The notes: a model not told the origin generated them from the letters alone. Shown: positions 23,731 through 35,556, numbered from the stretch's first letter. The stretch: DNA of 64,000 nt from Campylorhamphus procurvoides (GCA_013396655.1 WBMV01001904.1:248001-312000); one strand, 5' to 3'. A program made the numbers and translations.

Positions 23731-26209
23731 GGGTAAAATCAACATAGATTTCAGGGTGCTGGGTTGATCCTACTTGTCACTCTAATTGAAAAAAAATTGT
23801 CAGAGAGGTCATGTCTGAGAGGACACCTCTCACAAATGCAGAGCAAGATAAATGTCAGAACTTGGAAGTGTCTGTCAGTAAAGTACCACTGTTAGACAGG
23901 ATATCTGTAGAGTATTTTCAGGAATCTGTCCCAGTCCTGATGCTCTTGAAGATTTCCTGCCATTTCCTGGGTATTGATAAAATCATGTCTGACAGTAAGA
24001 CGAAGGCAGGACAGCAGTGGCCAGACTTGTCCTTTTGATGCCTGTCACAGAAGATCAGCTTCCTTTCCAGCCCTGTGCCTATGCTCTACCACCAAATCCC
24101 AGGCACACTGGCCCTGTACCACAGCTCTTTTTAGCTGACATGGAGAGGACATTTGTCTCATTTCCTTCAGCCTTTCCCAAAAGCAGATCCCATGAAAGCA
24201 GTCCAAGCCAAGTAGGACCCTTTCTAGAGTGTCATGGAGTTCCTCATGGGAACAGCCAATATCTGGTCTAGCAATGCTGGTTTCTTTTGTAAAAAGAGGC
24301 AATTTTGCATCATGGGCAGAAAATACACTTGAGGGTTTCTCCTCCACTTTCACCAGGAAAGAACATGGTCAATTCATGTATTCAACTACTTCTTTGGGGA
24401 TAAATGTTAACAATTGAATTTTAACCGCCAAAATATATATATAAGAGGAACTCTCTTACCTTGTCCATCCTATTGCCTGCTGTCCACAGACTTCAGAAAA
24501 AGATGAGATTTAGGTCAGTTCTTCAAAACATTTTCCTATGCCCATTAGGAAATTGAAATCTTCCAAAGGATCCTGCTGATCATTCTGCCAGTGAGTAGAG
24601 AAGTCTCTCAACCCCTTCTAGCAGACACCTTTTTAAATTCAGTGCAGTTCTAATCATTTTTGTCTAGTGAAGCTGATTTAAATATCCAATTGGCCAAAGT
24701 GGCAGTGGTGCAGAGAGGGAAAAAGAAGCTGTGATAAGGCCTTGTTTGACACATGGAGTGCCAGGGGAGCAGGAGACCCAGCTTGCACTCAAGTTTGTGG
24801 CAAGTTTTCCTTGTGGGATAGATTGCAATTTGATTGACCTTTTGCTGAACAGTCTGAATTACTGATCTGGAATATTTTCTGAAGTCTATATTCTATAGTC
24901 TGTGTCAGATACCAGGTAATAAACTATTTATTGCTTCTGTAAGTAGCTGCTACAAGAAGGTGGTGAAGTAATGTAGGGTAGCTGTGAAAAAGGAGGGGTT
25001 AAGGGGACAGTCCAATGTCAAAGAGAAAGATAAAATCATCTGCTGTGCTTGTGGGAACAAAACCTTTTGGGTAAGTACTCAGGAATATTTGCAGAGAGTA
25101 TATCTGAAATTTGTAAAGAGAATTATTCCCCCAGGAAAAGCCATTCCAACAGCTCCGTTCCCTATGTAAGGAACCAAGATGCAGAGCAGGTACCCCACAC
25201 AGCCTGGACTTTGAGTGCCTGTGTTCAGACCTATGTAATGAATGCCTGTATGGGAAGTACAGGCTGGGAATCACTCACAGATGTGATCTGACAAATGTAT
25301 TCATCCTCTGGACTGTTACACAAAGCAAACATGGTAGGACTATCAGGATAAACCAGGATTTATTTAAAACCAAGAGGGAATATTTGCTGAACATCTCTTG
25401 AATAGTTGTAGTTTAAAGGACCAAAAATAAAATACATACATACTCAGTCTGCTCTGTTGTTTAAAGATTCTTCATAGTAACAAATTACTGTATTTTTGGT
25501 ATTGCTAAAATAATTGATTTATATTACAGTCAGTCACATCTGAAATAAAATGTTCTAACCTTTGGCTTATGCATCATTCCTGCAGGGGTATAAAGGTTTT
25601 CTCAGCATAGCAATCTCAACTTGTACACTGCCTCTAAAGCACTTCACAACTTAGGCTTGTCAGCTGTTGACACTGAGGCAGCAAAGTGCTCCTGTTGGGG
25701 GTGGGTGTGGAATTCGAGCCAGCTGTCCCCCACATCCCCTTTTTAAAATGATGAACAGGGAGGAAAACAACCCTGTCAGGGCTGGAGAACCTACAGATCC
25801 ATAAAATCACTTCTGCTCAGCAAGAGCTGGAGCACATGAGGCGGACTCTTCTGCAGCTCTGCACCTGGTGAATGAGCATGTTGGATGTTGGGCTGCATTG
25901 ATATGGGGGCTTTGTTGCAAATCTTGTTTTCAGAGGCCAGCACTGGATTATGAAAGAGAATTAGAAGTATATCCTTTGAGTGCTTCCAGAAACACAATTC
26001 CATAAACACAGGCTCCCCCAGGTTCCAGTGCAAGCTGATGTCCCTTCATGCTCTAGGCCATGGCTGCACACACAGTGGTTACATGACCAGGAACTGTTAT
26101 GGGTCACTAAATGCCTTTGGGGTCATTGGTAGTGATCAGTCCCTTGGCATCACACCACACCCCCTCCGCAACTCGTGCCATCCCAGAAACCATCAGCCTC
26201 ACAAATCAG

Positions 26210-26620
26210 AGAGTCATGGAATCAATAAGGTTGGAAAAGCCCTCCAAGACCACAAAGTCCAGATGTTAACCATGTTCACCACTAAAGCAGACCTTCAGGT
26301 GCCACATCCCCACACCTTTGGAACACCCACAGGGATGGTGTCAGCCTGTTCCAGAGCCTGACTGCTCTTTTAGTGAAGAAATTTTTATGATATCCAATCT
26401 AAATCTCTCCTGGTGCAACTTGAGGCCATTTCCTCTCATCTTGTCACTGGTTATCTGGGAGAAGAGACTGAATCCCACATGACCACAACCTCCTTTCATG
26501 GAGTTGTAGAGAACTGTAAGGTCTTTCCTCAGCCTCCTTTTCTCCAGGCTGAACCCTCCCAGCTCCCTCAGCCTCTCCTCATCAAACTTCTGTTCTAGTC
26601 CTTTCCCCACCTCAAAAGCT
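26210..26620 (-). mobile_element. CR1 LINE 3' fragment, the longest copy here
   Basis: A minus-strand CR1 of about 410 bases. In order along the plus strand: 'gagtcatggaatcaataagg', 'ttggaaaagccctccaagac', 'cagcctgttccagagcctga', 'ggtgcaacttgaggccattt', 'gggagaagagactgaatccc', 'tcctcagcctccttttctcc' and 'cagctccctcagcctctcct'. This extends into the 3' untranslated part of CR1 and not into the reverse-transcriptase frame. The 89-codon minus frame lying on it is element-derived. Confidence 0.95.
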
Positions 26621-28149
26621 GCATTACTTTACTGTCCTCGTCCCAGATTTTGGGGTTTTTTTGCAGAAGTTTTGTTAACCTATCAGCAGACAGTTCAGTG
26701 ATGAGAGAGTGATGGATTGTGTGTATAAATTACCTCTTGACTCCAGGAAAGAAGTAATTTCTGGTACATTTATATATCTATTTGCAGAACTCTGGTTTGT
26801 GCAGCAGCTTTGCTAATGTTTACATATGGGAGCAAATCAAATCAGAACCCTTCTCATTTGGTAAATAACACCAGCAAGTAAATTACATTGAGGAATGGCC
26901 TACAGGAGAGACAACTCTGAGAGACACTAATGTGTTCCTAAGAAGGTTTGATCAAGAAATTCCTGGCAATTTAATTTTCCCCTTCAAAACTATCAGCGAT
27001 TTATGGAAAGGAGAATAGCATTTCAACAGGGTTGTAATGTCTGGTCAAGGAAGGGTCTTACTAAGGGAGAAATGGTTCACTGTTTCTTCCAGGAGCTTTG
27101 GGGTTGCAATTCAAATCTATCCCCTGTCAGATTTAGACCAGGGGCTTGCACTCATTCCCCTGTATGACCAAGGCATGCTGGTGCTGATTTATTCTTTAAT
27201 CGGTCAAATATCACCTAAGAACACTTTAGCATAATAATTCTTTTTTCTCCAAACCACTCACTGTTCTCTCAACACAAACTAGTGCAGCTCCCTGCTTATT
27301 TTCAGCCACTCAGTTTTCATTTTGGCCAAATAAAAATAATGAAGCAATTATCAGACATAAAAGAACAACTGTACCACAGCCCAGGAGAGAGCATTGTGTG
27401 GGTATGCGTGTGCCTGAACAGGCTGGCAGTATCAGAGAAATGACACCTTTTCTCCCAGTCAGTCACATTTCTTGGAAATATAAAGACTGAATATACAGGA
27501 AACAACATCCTGGTTTCAAAAACACATTCGCACAATAGAAAAAAAAAAAGACTCCTTGGGAGGAGGTAGAATCAGGTTGACACAGGCACTTATACATGAA
27601 TGAGCTCTCTTGTCAGTATTATCATTGTAGGATACCCCTGGAGGGAAATTTGTCAGGAGATACACTGCAATAATCCTGCCTGCCAATGGTCAGGTTTGAT
27701 GAGCAGCCACTCTGGCCTGTCCAACGAGCCCAAAATTGCCAGCTCTTGAATGTGCATCATGTTCCTGCCTTTCTGAATGTGAGGAAGCCACAGCAGGAGG
27801 GGAGCTGGGAGTTGCACCTCCTCAGAGCCTGCTGTGAGCAAGCATGTACCCCACAAGAGCCTGTGGGGCAGGAAGACTGGCTACAGCAGAGCAAAATCCC
27901 GTGTCTGGTGTCAACAGGTTGTGGTCACTGTTGCTCCAAACCCTCACCCAGCACAGCTCAGCACTCATGGGGACCCCCAATAGACACATCACCCTGCTGA
28001 CATAACCCTGTGCTGTATTGAGTTATCTCTGGGTGCCTAAGCAGGTCTATTTTTACCCCCTTATTGATGTCCAGAGCAGTGTTACTAACTATAAGAAGGG
28101 TTGGAACAGCTCATTTTTAACAAATATTGCAAAGTAATCCTGATAAAAA
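26621..28149. other. Non-coding stretch, no gene recognised
   Basis: No gene is recognised in these 1.5 kb. There is a 14-base A run (27,537-27,549 region) and short open frames on both strands around 27,650-28,000 that show no family resemblance. No further repeat was seen. Confidence 0.4.
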
Positions 28150-28334
28150 AGAGCCCTGAAGGTTGCCCAGAGATGCTGTGGATGCCCCATTTTTGGGAGT
28201 GTCCAAGGCCAGGATGAATGGGGTCCTGACCAACCTGGTCTGGTGGAAGGTGACCCTGCCCGTAGCAGAAGAATTGGAACTACAATATCTTTTAGGTCCC
28301 TTCCAACCCAAATCATTCTGTGATTCTGTGATTA
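28150..28334 (+). mobile_element. CR1 LINE 3' fragment
   Basis: A plus-strand CR1 tail: 'ctgaaggttgcccagagatg', 'gtgtccaaggccaggatgaa', 'aacctggtctggtggaaggt', then 'ggtcccttccaacccaaatc' and 'attctgtgattctgtgat'. The 3' end is intact with two terminal repeat units, truncated to about 185 bases. Confidence 0.94.
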
Positions 28335-28376
28335 GCAATAGCCAAGTAAACTCAGCTGACAGGAGACATTACTCAC

Positions 28377-28432
28377 CAGCTGCCATAAAGCATCACCCAC
28401 AAGAACTCCTCCCTCTTCAGCAGCTCCAGTGG
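28377..28432 (-). CDS. Candidate coding exon, unidentified
   Basis: On the minus strand the acceptor 'aggtgttttgtcctcccag' and the donor (CAGCTG|GTGAGTAA) bound 56 bases. Two frames are open throughout. The phase-0 frame begins PLELLKREEFLWVMLYGS, with the alternating charged and hydrophobic look of a helix. Entering in phase 1 instead, it reads as an acidic-glycine stretch ending DALWQL. Splice sites are better than average, but the segment is short and the neighbour-exon phases do not all agree, so this stays a candidate. Confidence 0.22.
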
Positions 28433-30163
28433 CTGGGAGGACAAAACACCTGTTTGTTCTTCAATTAAGCCTAGTTCTTAGGACCACAAAAGCTCATTAC
28501 CCAGAAAAGACTATTTACTGCTATTTGTGCCTTTCAGGTTTGTAAACATGGCTCTTTGCAATACAAGGACAACTCATCTGTTCTCCTCTTCTAAGGAGCA
28601 CACAGAAACCTACCCCAACCTGTACAAACAGGCTGATTCTTCAATGCCATAGATCACATTCTGGCACAAACTGCTGCTGTGTAAGTTAAAGACTGTGTGT
28701 TACTTCCTGAAGTGTTGTGGTGGGAATTTTGGGGAGCGAGAAAGGGGAGAAGATAAAGGAGTAATAGCTGTTGGACCAGGGTAACTTACAAAGAGAAAGA
28801 GAATAAAACACTTGTTTAAAGGTATTTGTTCATTCTGGATGAATGTGCTACAATTCCCTTTGTGCTCCCTTCTCTGTATTGCCCTAATCAAGTTATACTT
28901 GACCTTCTTTGTCTTTTTAAAGGCGACATTGACTTTGCTTCTATTTTTATTGATCTGTATAATCCCCTCACGGACTCGGTGACATTAATATCCTCAGGGG
29001 ACTGTCTCCATTCCAACTCAGTGAGCTGTTTTGCTTTCCTTTACCCATCTGGACACAGCAATGGCATTGCTACTGACAATTAATTCAATAATCCACTGGA
29101 TTGAGGAATGCCTTTCCAAGAATCTTGTGTGAAGTGTCTTGTAAAAACATCAGGCTTGATTAGGCTTTCAAAGTGTGCATTCAGAACTGACAGGAAGCTT
29201 TGTGGTTTAGCAAGCATAAACAAGTATGTGGATTTAATCTGCCTCATTTAGAGCTGAAGGACTGTTATGAAACTATGAAAGAAACTAGGAAGATATCACT
29301 TTTTTTTAATCCATAGCATTGGGAAGATTATTTAATTAAAAAGATCAGTTTACTGGTACAGGGCATAATTTGCTGACAAAGGGATGGATCCAAGGTTTGG
29401 GTAAGTGCTGGGACATTGAGATTATTCGAACTTCTCATGCTGATTTGAGCACCAGTTGCTGACCAGTAGGAAATGCTGAAGAGAAGGACACACCAGAAAC
29501 ATTTTCTCCTCTTGATTCAAGCACTTCAGATAAATACTACCACAAAGACAGGGTTCAGAACCCAGAGGATCCCTGAGGATGGATGTCTGAATCTCACGTG
29601 GCAAGGGCAGGCAGAAGATATGGATTGTTTCTACAATCTGCATTAAATATTGATGGGGAAAAAAAACCCACTGACTTCAAGGTCTTTTAAGGTTTCCACC
29701 TCAAGCTCTGCAGTGGTTGGCTTGTAAGGCAACTCAGACAACATCTGGGGCACAGCTGTATGCCTGAACCATCCTGACTGCTCTCTGCTTTGCTTCAGTT
29801 CCTCAGAGAACTCATCCCTCTTCTTTGTGCTCTTTCCTGCTGTTGAGATGAAAACAACCTGACTTTACTCCTGATGAAGTCAATGTGAAAGGTGTAATTT
29901 GTCTGCCCAGTTTTATTTTGTGCTGCTGTCACCACAGCACTGAAACATCCTCTGTATAAAACCAGCAGCAATAGCAAAATCTGACTTTGACTTGAGCTGC
30001 AAAGGAACTCTGATGCCCTGGATCTGCTGTTGCACACACTGCTTTAGTATCTTCAGGTTCCTTAACTTAGCAGAACTTACCTCGAGTTGCTCCTGGGCAA
30101 AGGAGAACAGATTTAGACTCCTTAAAGCTACCTTTCCAAAAATAAATGGACCAAAGCACTCAC

Positions 30164-30242
30164 CATGAGGGTCCTGCAGCTGCTGGGATTTCAAGGAAGA
30201 ATTTGAAAGTTTGGCTCCACCTTCAGGGTCAAAAGCCTGGTG
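30164..30242 (-). CDS. Candidate coding exon, unidentified
   Basis: On the minus strand an acceptor with a fair pyrimidine tract ('cactgcatttcccattgtgtcag' region) precedes 79 bases. They are open only in phase 0 and end at a good donor (CTCATG|GTGAGTGC). The 26-codon peptide starts HQAFDPEGGAKLSNSSLK and is hydrophilic. The open frame continues past the donor into sequence with a second consensus donor (GAG|GTAAGTTC, exon side from 30,081), so the real boundary could differ. The gene is unknown, and chance cannot be excluded. Confidence 0.22.
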
Positions 30243-30544
30243 CTGACACAATGGGAAATGCAGTGGTGAGGGAGTATCCTATGGCAGGGAGAGCGGGCAG
30301 CCTTCCCAAACACTCACTGCTATTTTTAAAGGAGACTTGTCTTATGAAACGTATGACTTAGTGCTGCAGTTCTAAATAGGAAGTGTGAATGTGTGTTCTG
30401 TTGGCTGGGTAAGGAAAAAAAATATATTAATTGTTGGTTTTGTGAGTGAAACAGAGAGACAGTGGAGTGGACACAGCAGACCAGGCTGGAAAGGGTTGTT
30501 GGGATAGAAGAGCAGCATCGAGTCAGTGCACAAATATCCTGGAT

Positions 30545-30560
30545 AAAAAAAAAAAAAAAA
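30545..30560. repeat. A16 homopolymer
   Basis: Sixteen consecutive A bases. There is no adjacent retrogene or SINE body that would make this a retroposition tail. Confidence 0.9.
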
Positions 30561-31376
30561 CCACATCCCTAAACCTCCTCAAATTTTCCTGCCTATTATA
30601 TATCCATTACAAACTCTGAAAACCTGATCAAATAAGCTTTCTGCCTCTCCCTGGCTGGCACACTGCAGAAAGCCATCAGTGACTCACAATTTATTATATA
30701 AAATCTTTGGTAGTTCTGCACTACCCACCATTATTTATTAATTTCATGCCACACCACAATTCAGTGCTGCTAACTCACACCCTTCACTGTGAGTATCCTA
30801 CTACTTGACTTATTTCTCCAGATTCTGTAATGAAACCATTGGAAAGCCAATGGAAATGAACTTGGTTTAAAAAACCCATGGAGCATTCCCATATTTTTTC
30901 TGCTTAACCTGTTAATGGAGAGGAGCAAAGAAATCAGATAATCCCTATAAATACAGGGAGAAACTTGTAAATGAGCATCTTCAGTCTCTGCCTTTTGGAG
31001 GACTTCTCATGATTTCTAAAAAATTAGCACTGGCAAGACCAATCTTAAAAATCAATTCTGACCAGAAACTGCCCAAGAAATGGTGTGTAAAGCAAAGGGC
31101 TGACTTAGCTTGTTGTTTTATTAGTAATAATAGTTCTTAGATAATTTCTTATTAGATCTTAGTAATTCCAGTCAGTTAACCCTAATGATTAAGACTTGGC
31201 AGTGGAGTGGGGATTTTTTGTTTCAGTTTGCTTTTTTTAATTTGTTTGTTATTTTTAAAGTCTTTTTAAAAGCCTTTTAAAGGCTCTCCAACAACGAATG
31301 CAAACCTTGATTTATGATGCACGATGGAAGAAAGAGGAAGAAACATACCATTTCTTTTTAGGAGTTGATTCCTTAC

Positions 31377-31429
31377 CTGCTGGGTATTCAGTAACCTCCA
31401 CTGTGATCAGTATTTCAGAATTGTGAAAG
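31377..31429 (-). CDS. Candidate coding exon, unidentified
   Basis: Minus-strand segment of 53 bases between the acceptor 'gctttgcttggatacag' and an excellent donor (CAGCAG|GTAAGGAA). Only one frame is open: entering with one base to complete a codon, it reads FHNSEILITVEVTEYPA and leaves in phase 1. The alternating hydrophobic pattern resembles a beta strand. No family is identifiable from 17 codons. The phase-1 exit fits the phase-1 reading of the segment at 28,377 but not the phase-0 entry at 30,164. Confidence 0.22.
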
Positions 31430-32002
31430 CTGTATCCAAGCAAAGCTCTGGTTCCATATGGCACCTTCTGCAGCAGCAGAGATGGTTCAGGATCCCTCCC
31501 TTTTCACTTCCATCTTCATATCAGCTCACTTGCACCTCACTGAGCTGTTACAACTCTGGGAGCCAAACTGGAAGCCAGATCACTGAGTCAATTGGGGTGA
31601 GGAAAAAACCAACCAACACAGGTAAACCTTTTTGCTGCTTGTTTCTACCCCTTTGCATTCCTAAAATACCACCTAAAAGCTCCTCAGGTGCACTGCTTTC
31701 AGGAGGCTGATGTAAATGTTTGCAGAACCCTTAACTGTTTTGTGATTTAATCTAGAACATGCTACAGTCATGGTTCAGGCTGATTTGGCAAATATCCTTC
31801 AGCCCCATCATCAGCTCAGCCTTTGATAGAAAAAAGTTAAAGACCACAAGCTCTTTTTCCAGTAATTGCCAAGTAATTCAAGTTTCATCTTGTTGCAGAA
31901 CTGCAGAGCTGCTTCTTGGAATAAAGGAATTCCAGTTCCCCCTCAAACTCACTTCTTGTGTTTGCTGTGTATATAAGGATGTCCAAACCTGGTCAACCTG
32001 AG

Positions 32003-32030
32003 TTCATTCATTCATTCATTCATTCATTCA
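32003..32030. repeat. (TTCA)7 microsatellite
   Basis: Seven uninterrupted TTCA tetranucleotides. Likely length-variable between individuals. Confidence 0.95.
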
Positions 32031-33309
32031 AATCTTCTGGCTGAAGCAAGGAGAGGGAAAAAACATACCTGTAAATAGATAGTTATGTATTTAATTGCTC
32101 TTTTAACCTATTGATAGAGCAATGCTTGTCTTAAACATCTAAAATTTATTAGTTTTACTTGTAATAGAGACATAAGTACTTCACAGGGGAGGTTCTAATT
32201 AGCCATGGAATACCTGCTCCTCCTCACACTGTTCCACAATTTTCTTGCCACTGCTCCCCAGTGGCACAAGATCATTTTTGTTTCCTTCATTTATAAAGAT
32301 TTCTCTGCTCCCAGAGGAGGTTTTTTCTGTGGTGGGATTGATCACCTCAGGGCTTTGGAACTGTGAGCTGCTGATTAAACAACATCTCAGTGAAAAACTG
32401 CTCCTCATTTTGGGGGCTTTAGCAGTTTTTGTGAAGAGCTGGAGAGGTTCCACATTGTAGTAGACAGCAGTCATGGAACAGCATGAGCTATAAAATGCCT
32501 TTGTCAGGGAGCAGCAATGGCCAGGCACTTTCTGAGGTGCAGGGAGCCAGGAACTAAGAGTGAGAAACCAGGCAGCAGGACTAGGACCTCCCTGGCCAAG
32601 ATCCTGCCCTGCAGTACCCCAAAGTGAGACAAATCCAGAGATGGTTCAGCCAGCTGTCCAAAACTTCAGGCAAGTTCATGCTGATGAGGTAAGTCCAAGA
32701 TTAAGACAGAAAGTTGAGGTTAGGATCAGGTCTAGAAATAATAACCATCCAGACACAGTCCTGTGCTCGCCACGCTGCTCCATGGTGACAAGGTAGGGCC
32801 AAGGTCAAGCTGGGAGGTGTCAGAGTCATCATCAGTGGTGTCCATGTCCAAACACAGCTGTGACTGGCAAAAGGCAGATATTCCTACAGCACAACTCAGG
32901 CCAAGGCTGAAGGACCAGGACTGAAAGCAAATGAAGCCCACGGGTGGAGGGTGGTCAGGGATGATAAAGCCCAGCAGTGCTCTCAGGACACTGCAGACTG
33001 TTTCTGTCCACTCATTATTATAAAGGGAGTAGAGACAACAGGCTCAGACACCTGCAGCTGCTCAGATGAATCTCACACCAGGTCTAACATCAGTGTCTTC
33101 CTGAGTCTGTCTTGATTCCTTGTGGAGCACAGCCAAAAATGAAGCCCTGCTTCAGAGGGAACTTGTCATCCCAGTTAGAAACAGGGCACTTTTGAAAACT
33201 GGAATAGAACTTATTCAGTATTATTTCACTTCCATAGGAGGACTAAACTGGTTTCTGCACACAGAAGAGAGTAAGTGAATTAGGCAATCCCTCCTTATGA
33301 TCTTTTCAG

Positions 33310-33534
33310 ATCAGGTTGCTCTTGTCTGAAGGGCAGAGGAAGCAGATTGAGCTCCACAAATTCCAACCTGATGCTGCTGAAATCCTAGAGCCAAAGAGTC
33401 AGAGAGACTGTATCACTGAAAAGCATAGCAGGCGTTATTTGGGAAGGTGGTATGAAGCCTTCTTACATGGTTTGACTCCTAAGTCTCAGATGATCCAGAT
33501 TTTCTTAATGTACTTCATCCTTTCTGATGAGTGA
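33310..33534 (+). CDS. Candidate terminal coding exon, unidentified
   Basis: A strong acceptor ('ccctccttatgatcttttcag') is followed by a phase-0 frame of 74 codons ending at TGA (33,532-33,534). The start of the translation is IRLLLSEGQRKQIELHKF. The first 50 residues are strongly charged and helix-like; the end is hydrophobic. If real it would be a last coding exon, because no good donor is present. Other long frames overlap just downstream on both strands, which weakens the case. No family was recognised. Confidence 0.2.
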   Translation: MRLLLSEGQRKQIELHKFQPDAAEILEPKSQRDCITEKHSRRYLGRWYEAFLHGLTPKSQMIQIFLMYFILSDE

Positions 33535-33617
33535 TGTTTTTTTCTCTCTAATCCATCCATTTATCACGTTCAGGTGATGCTACAGTGACTCTCTCATTGT
33601 CACCTGGACATCAGCTA

Positions 33618-33794
33618 GTAAAGGGCATGACTTTGTACCCCCAGGGCTCTGTAAATCCTGTGGTTCTCCAACCAAGCTCTGTAAAATCCCAGGATAAACT
33701 CCTGTGTGCCACTGTTATCTGTCTGTGTGACAATCTGCTCAAGAAGTTCACGCACCAGCTTTCCCTGGTTTTCTTCATGAAAGATTCCAGTGCT
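33618..33794 (-). pseudogene. Protein-like open fragment, possibly a decayed coding element
   Basis: A minus-strand frame open for 59 codons between stops. It contains GKLVRELLEQIVTQTD and GFYRAWLENHRIYRALG, which look like amphipathic helices of a real protein. A second minus frame overlaps it (33,611-33,838), and a 105-codon minus frame lies immediately upstream (33,890-34,207). Together these suggest one coding sequence broken by frameshifts, although no stretch can be assigned to a known gene, transposon or retroelement. There is no ATG or splice acceptor for this piece. Unidentified, low confidence. Confidence 0.2.
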
Positions 33795-35387
33795 TCAATC
33801 TTGGAGAAGTTCTCTTCCATTTTGAATTTCTCCCACACTTTCTCTCACCACCACCAAACAAATTCACCAAGCCAAAAAACACTGTAGCCTTAAATACACT
33901 CTGAATCCAAGAAGGAGAAATGCCAGAAAATCTGTGCAGTCCTGCTGTTGTTCTTGATCGTATAAGGAAAGCAATAACATATTTCTGTGATCGCTGACAG
34001 CATCTGTCTGTGGAGCAGATAGATCATGGATTTGTCTCCTGGGAAATACCAACGTTCTGCCAAGGCTCCGATATCCAGTCTAGTCTCAACCAAGCTAATT
34101 CTGGACATGGAAACAATATATTGTGTTAGTATGTTCCACTCAGATAAATTGGCCTCTGTGGCTGACCCATCATTGCTCCCTTCTGAGAGGGATATGGCCT
34201 GTGACATGATGAGTTTCCATGACTGTCATTCCCACAGAAAGGAGAGCACACACTGGGAGACGACGATGGAGGGCCCATGGGTAAAACAAATCACTCTCAG
34301 AAGAAGTGGAATATGTCTGATTACACAGAGATTAATCATGGATTCTTGTTTCATTGCTAGAATTAACCTAAATTTATACTGATTGTTGCACTGGAGTGAG
34401 CCCTGACAGCAGCCCACACGTGCTACAGTGAAGGAGTTCGTGTCCATGAAGATCTTTGTGCAGACATCCAGATTCCCAAGGGCACAGGGATGTGTCTTTT
34501 TATTTAAAAACCCTTACAATTTTTTTTCCTATGAATTTGCCCCTGATATGTCAATATTTATTCCAATTTTCCTTATTAATTCTATATATTTCTTTCTTTT
34601 CTATATTTTCTCTTTCTGGGAGCGTCTAATTATAGGGAAAATAAACTTTTTATTTGTTCTCTCCAGTTGAATGGGGAAAAAGAACCTGAATTGCCTTCTC
34701 CTCTTCCTAGATGAGGATCTCTTGCCACAGCTACACACTGAATTGTCTCAGAGTGGGAGAAGGAAAATGTGGAATTTTAGACCATGGGGTTCCTGAGCAC
34801 AAAGATGATACTTCTGAGTCAGTTTTACTTTTGACCTTAACTGTAGGGATTGAGTTGCAGGTAAGGAGTTGTCTCTTCCAGGGAACTCAGCATAAAGTCA
34901 TTCCTGCCACGCAGCCAGACATGAAGATGGCACAGTAATTGTGAAAATCCATGGCAATTACACAGCAGGGCACTTATGGATAAAATCCATATGTGAAAAT
35001 CACTTGGAGGGATATGGACTCACAGGTTTAAGGAGGAAATATGGTCAATGTCCTTTAGACTGTTTTTCTTTTATTTTCTTTTTTTTATCTCTGCTTCTTT
35101 CTGGTCCTCTATTCCCACAACAACTTCACAGTACCTGTTTCTGCCCACTTTAATAACGCTTGCAGGACTTTAACCATCCACTTCTGATTAAATACTTGGG
35201 AAACACATGGTTTAATTAAAACCAGAGAGGGAAACAGATTTCCTTTTTCACTTGTAATTCTGACAAGGGAAAACAAAATTGAATTTTAAATGGATAATAG
35301 AACAACGAAATTCCCCATGAAATGAAATTAACCATAACATTGAATGCTTTTTGTTTGAAGGCTTTAAAAATGTTTCATTATGATTGC

Positions 35388-35556
35388 CCCAACCCTGGGA
35401 AATGCTCAAGGGCAGACTGGATAGGGGTCTGAAGAACCTGGGATAGTGGAAGGTGCCCCTGCCCATGGCAGGGGTATGGAATGAGATGGTCTTTAAGGTC
35501 CCTTCCAACCCAAACCTTCCTAGGATTCCATGATTCCATTCTCTCATTCTGTGATT
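35388..35556 (+). mobile_element. CR1 LINE 3' fragment
   Basis: A plus-strand CR1 tail with 'gaacctgggatagtggaagg', 'tgcccctgcccatggcaggg', 'ggtcccttccaacccaaacc' and several degenerate copies of the end repeat ('ggattccatgattcc', 'cattctgtgattt'). The 5' end is truncated around 'ccccaaccctgggaaatgc'. Confidence 0.94.

Larger units (their letters stand above)
21898..26209. other. Non-coding stretch, no gene recognised
   Basis: About 4.3 kb without a recognised gene. It holds two local tandem duplications (listed separately). A 31-base minus-strand exon-like segment at 24,460-24,490 has a good acceptor ('atctcatctttttctgaag') and donor (CAAG|GTAAGAG). A strong plus-strand donor near 25,072 (TTGG|GTAAGTAC) lacks a credible acceptor. 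The block at 23,040-23,200 looks like unique, possibly constrained non-coding DNA, which is only a visual impression. Confidence 0.4.
28434..35387. other. Non-coding or intronic block with several exon-like segments
   Basis: About 7 kb without interspersed repeats that I recognise. It has an unusual number of exon-like pairs on both strands (minus 30,164-30,242 and 31,377-31,429; plus 31,525-31,621, 32,615-32,688 and 33,310-33,534) and long overlapping open frames at 33.3-34.5 kb. A (TTCA)7 microsatellite and a 16-base A run are listed separately. Apart from these I see nothing identifiable. Confidence 0.4.

Noticed and set aside
21674..26610. Frames of about 90 codons overlapping CR1 copies (for example 21,674-21,962 and 26,341-26,610)
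   Set aside because: They lie in the CR1 3' untranslated tail, partly antisense to the element; they do not encode its reverse transcriptase.
28549..28658. Possible last coding exon on the plus strand, with AATAAA near 28,803
   Set aside because: The acceptor is good but the 37-codon frame has no family resemblance, and AATAAA is common in AT-rich DNA; not strong enough to list as a gene.
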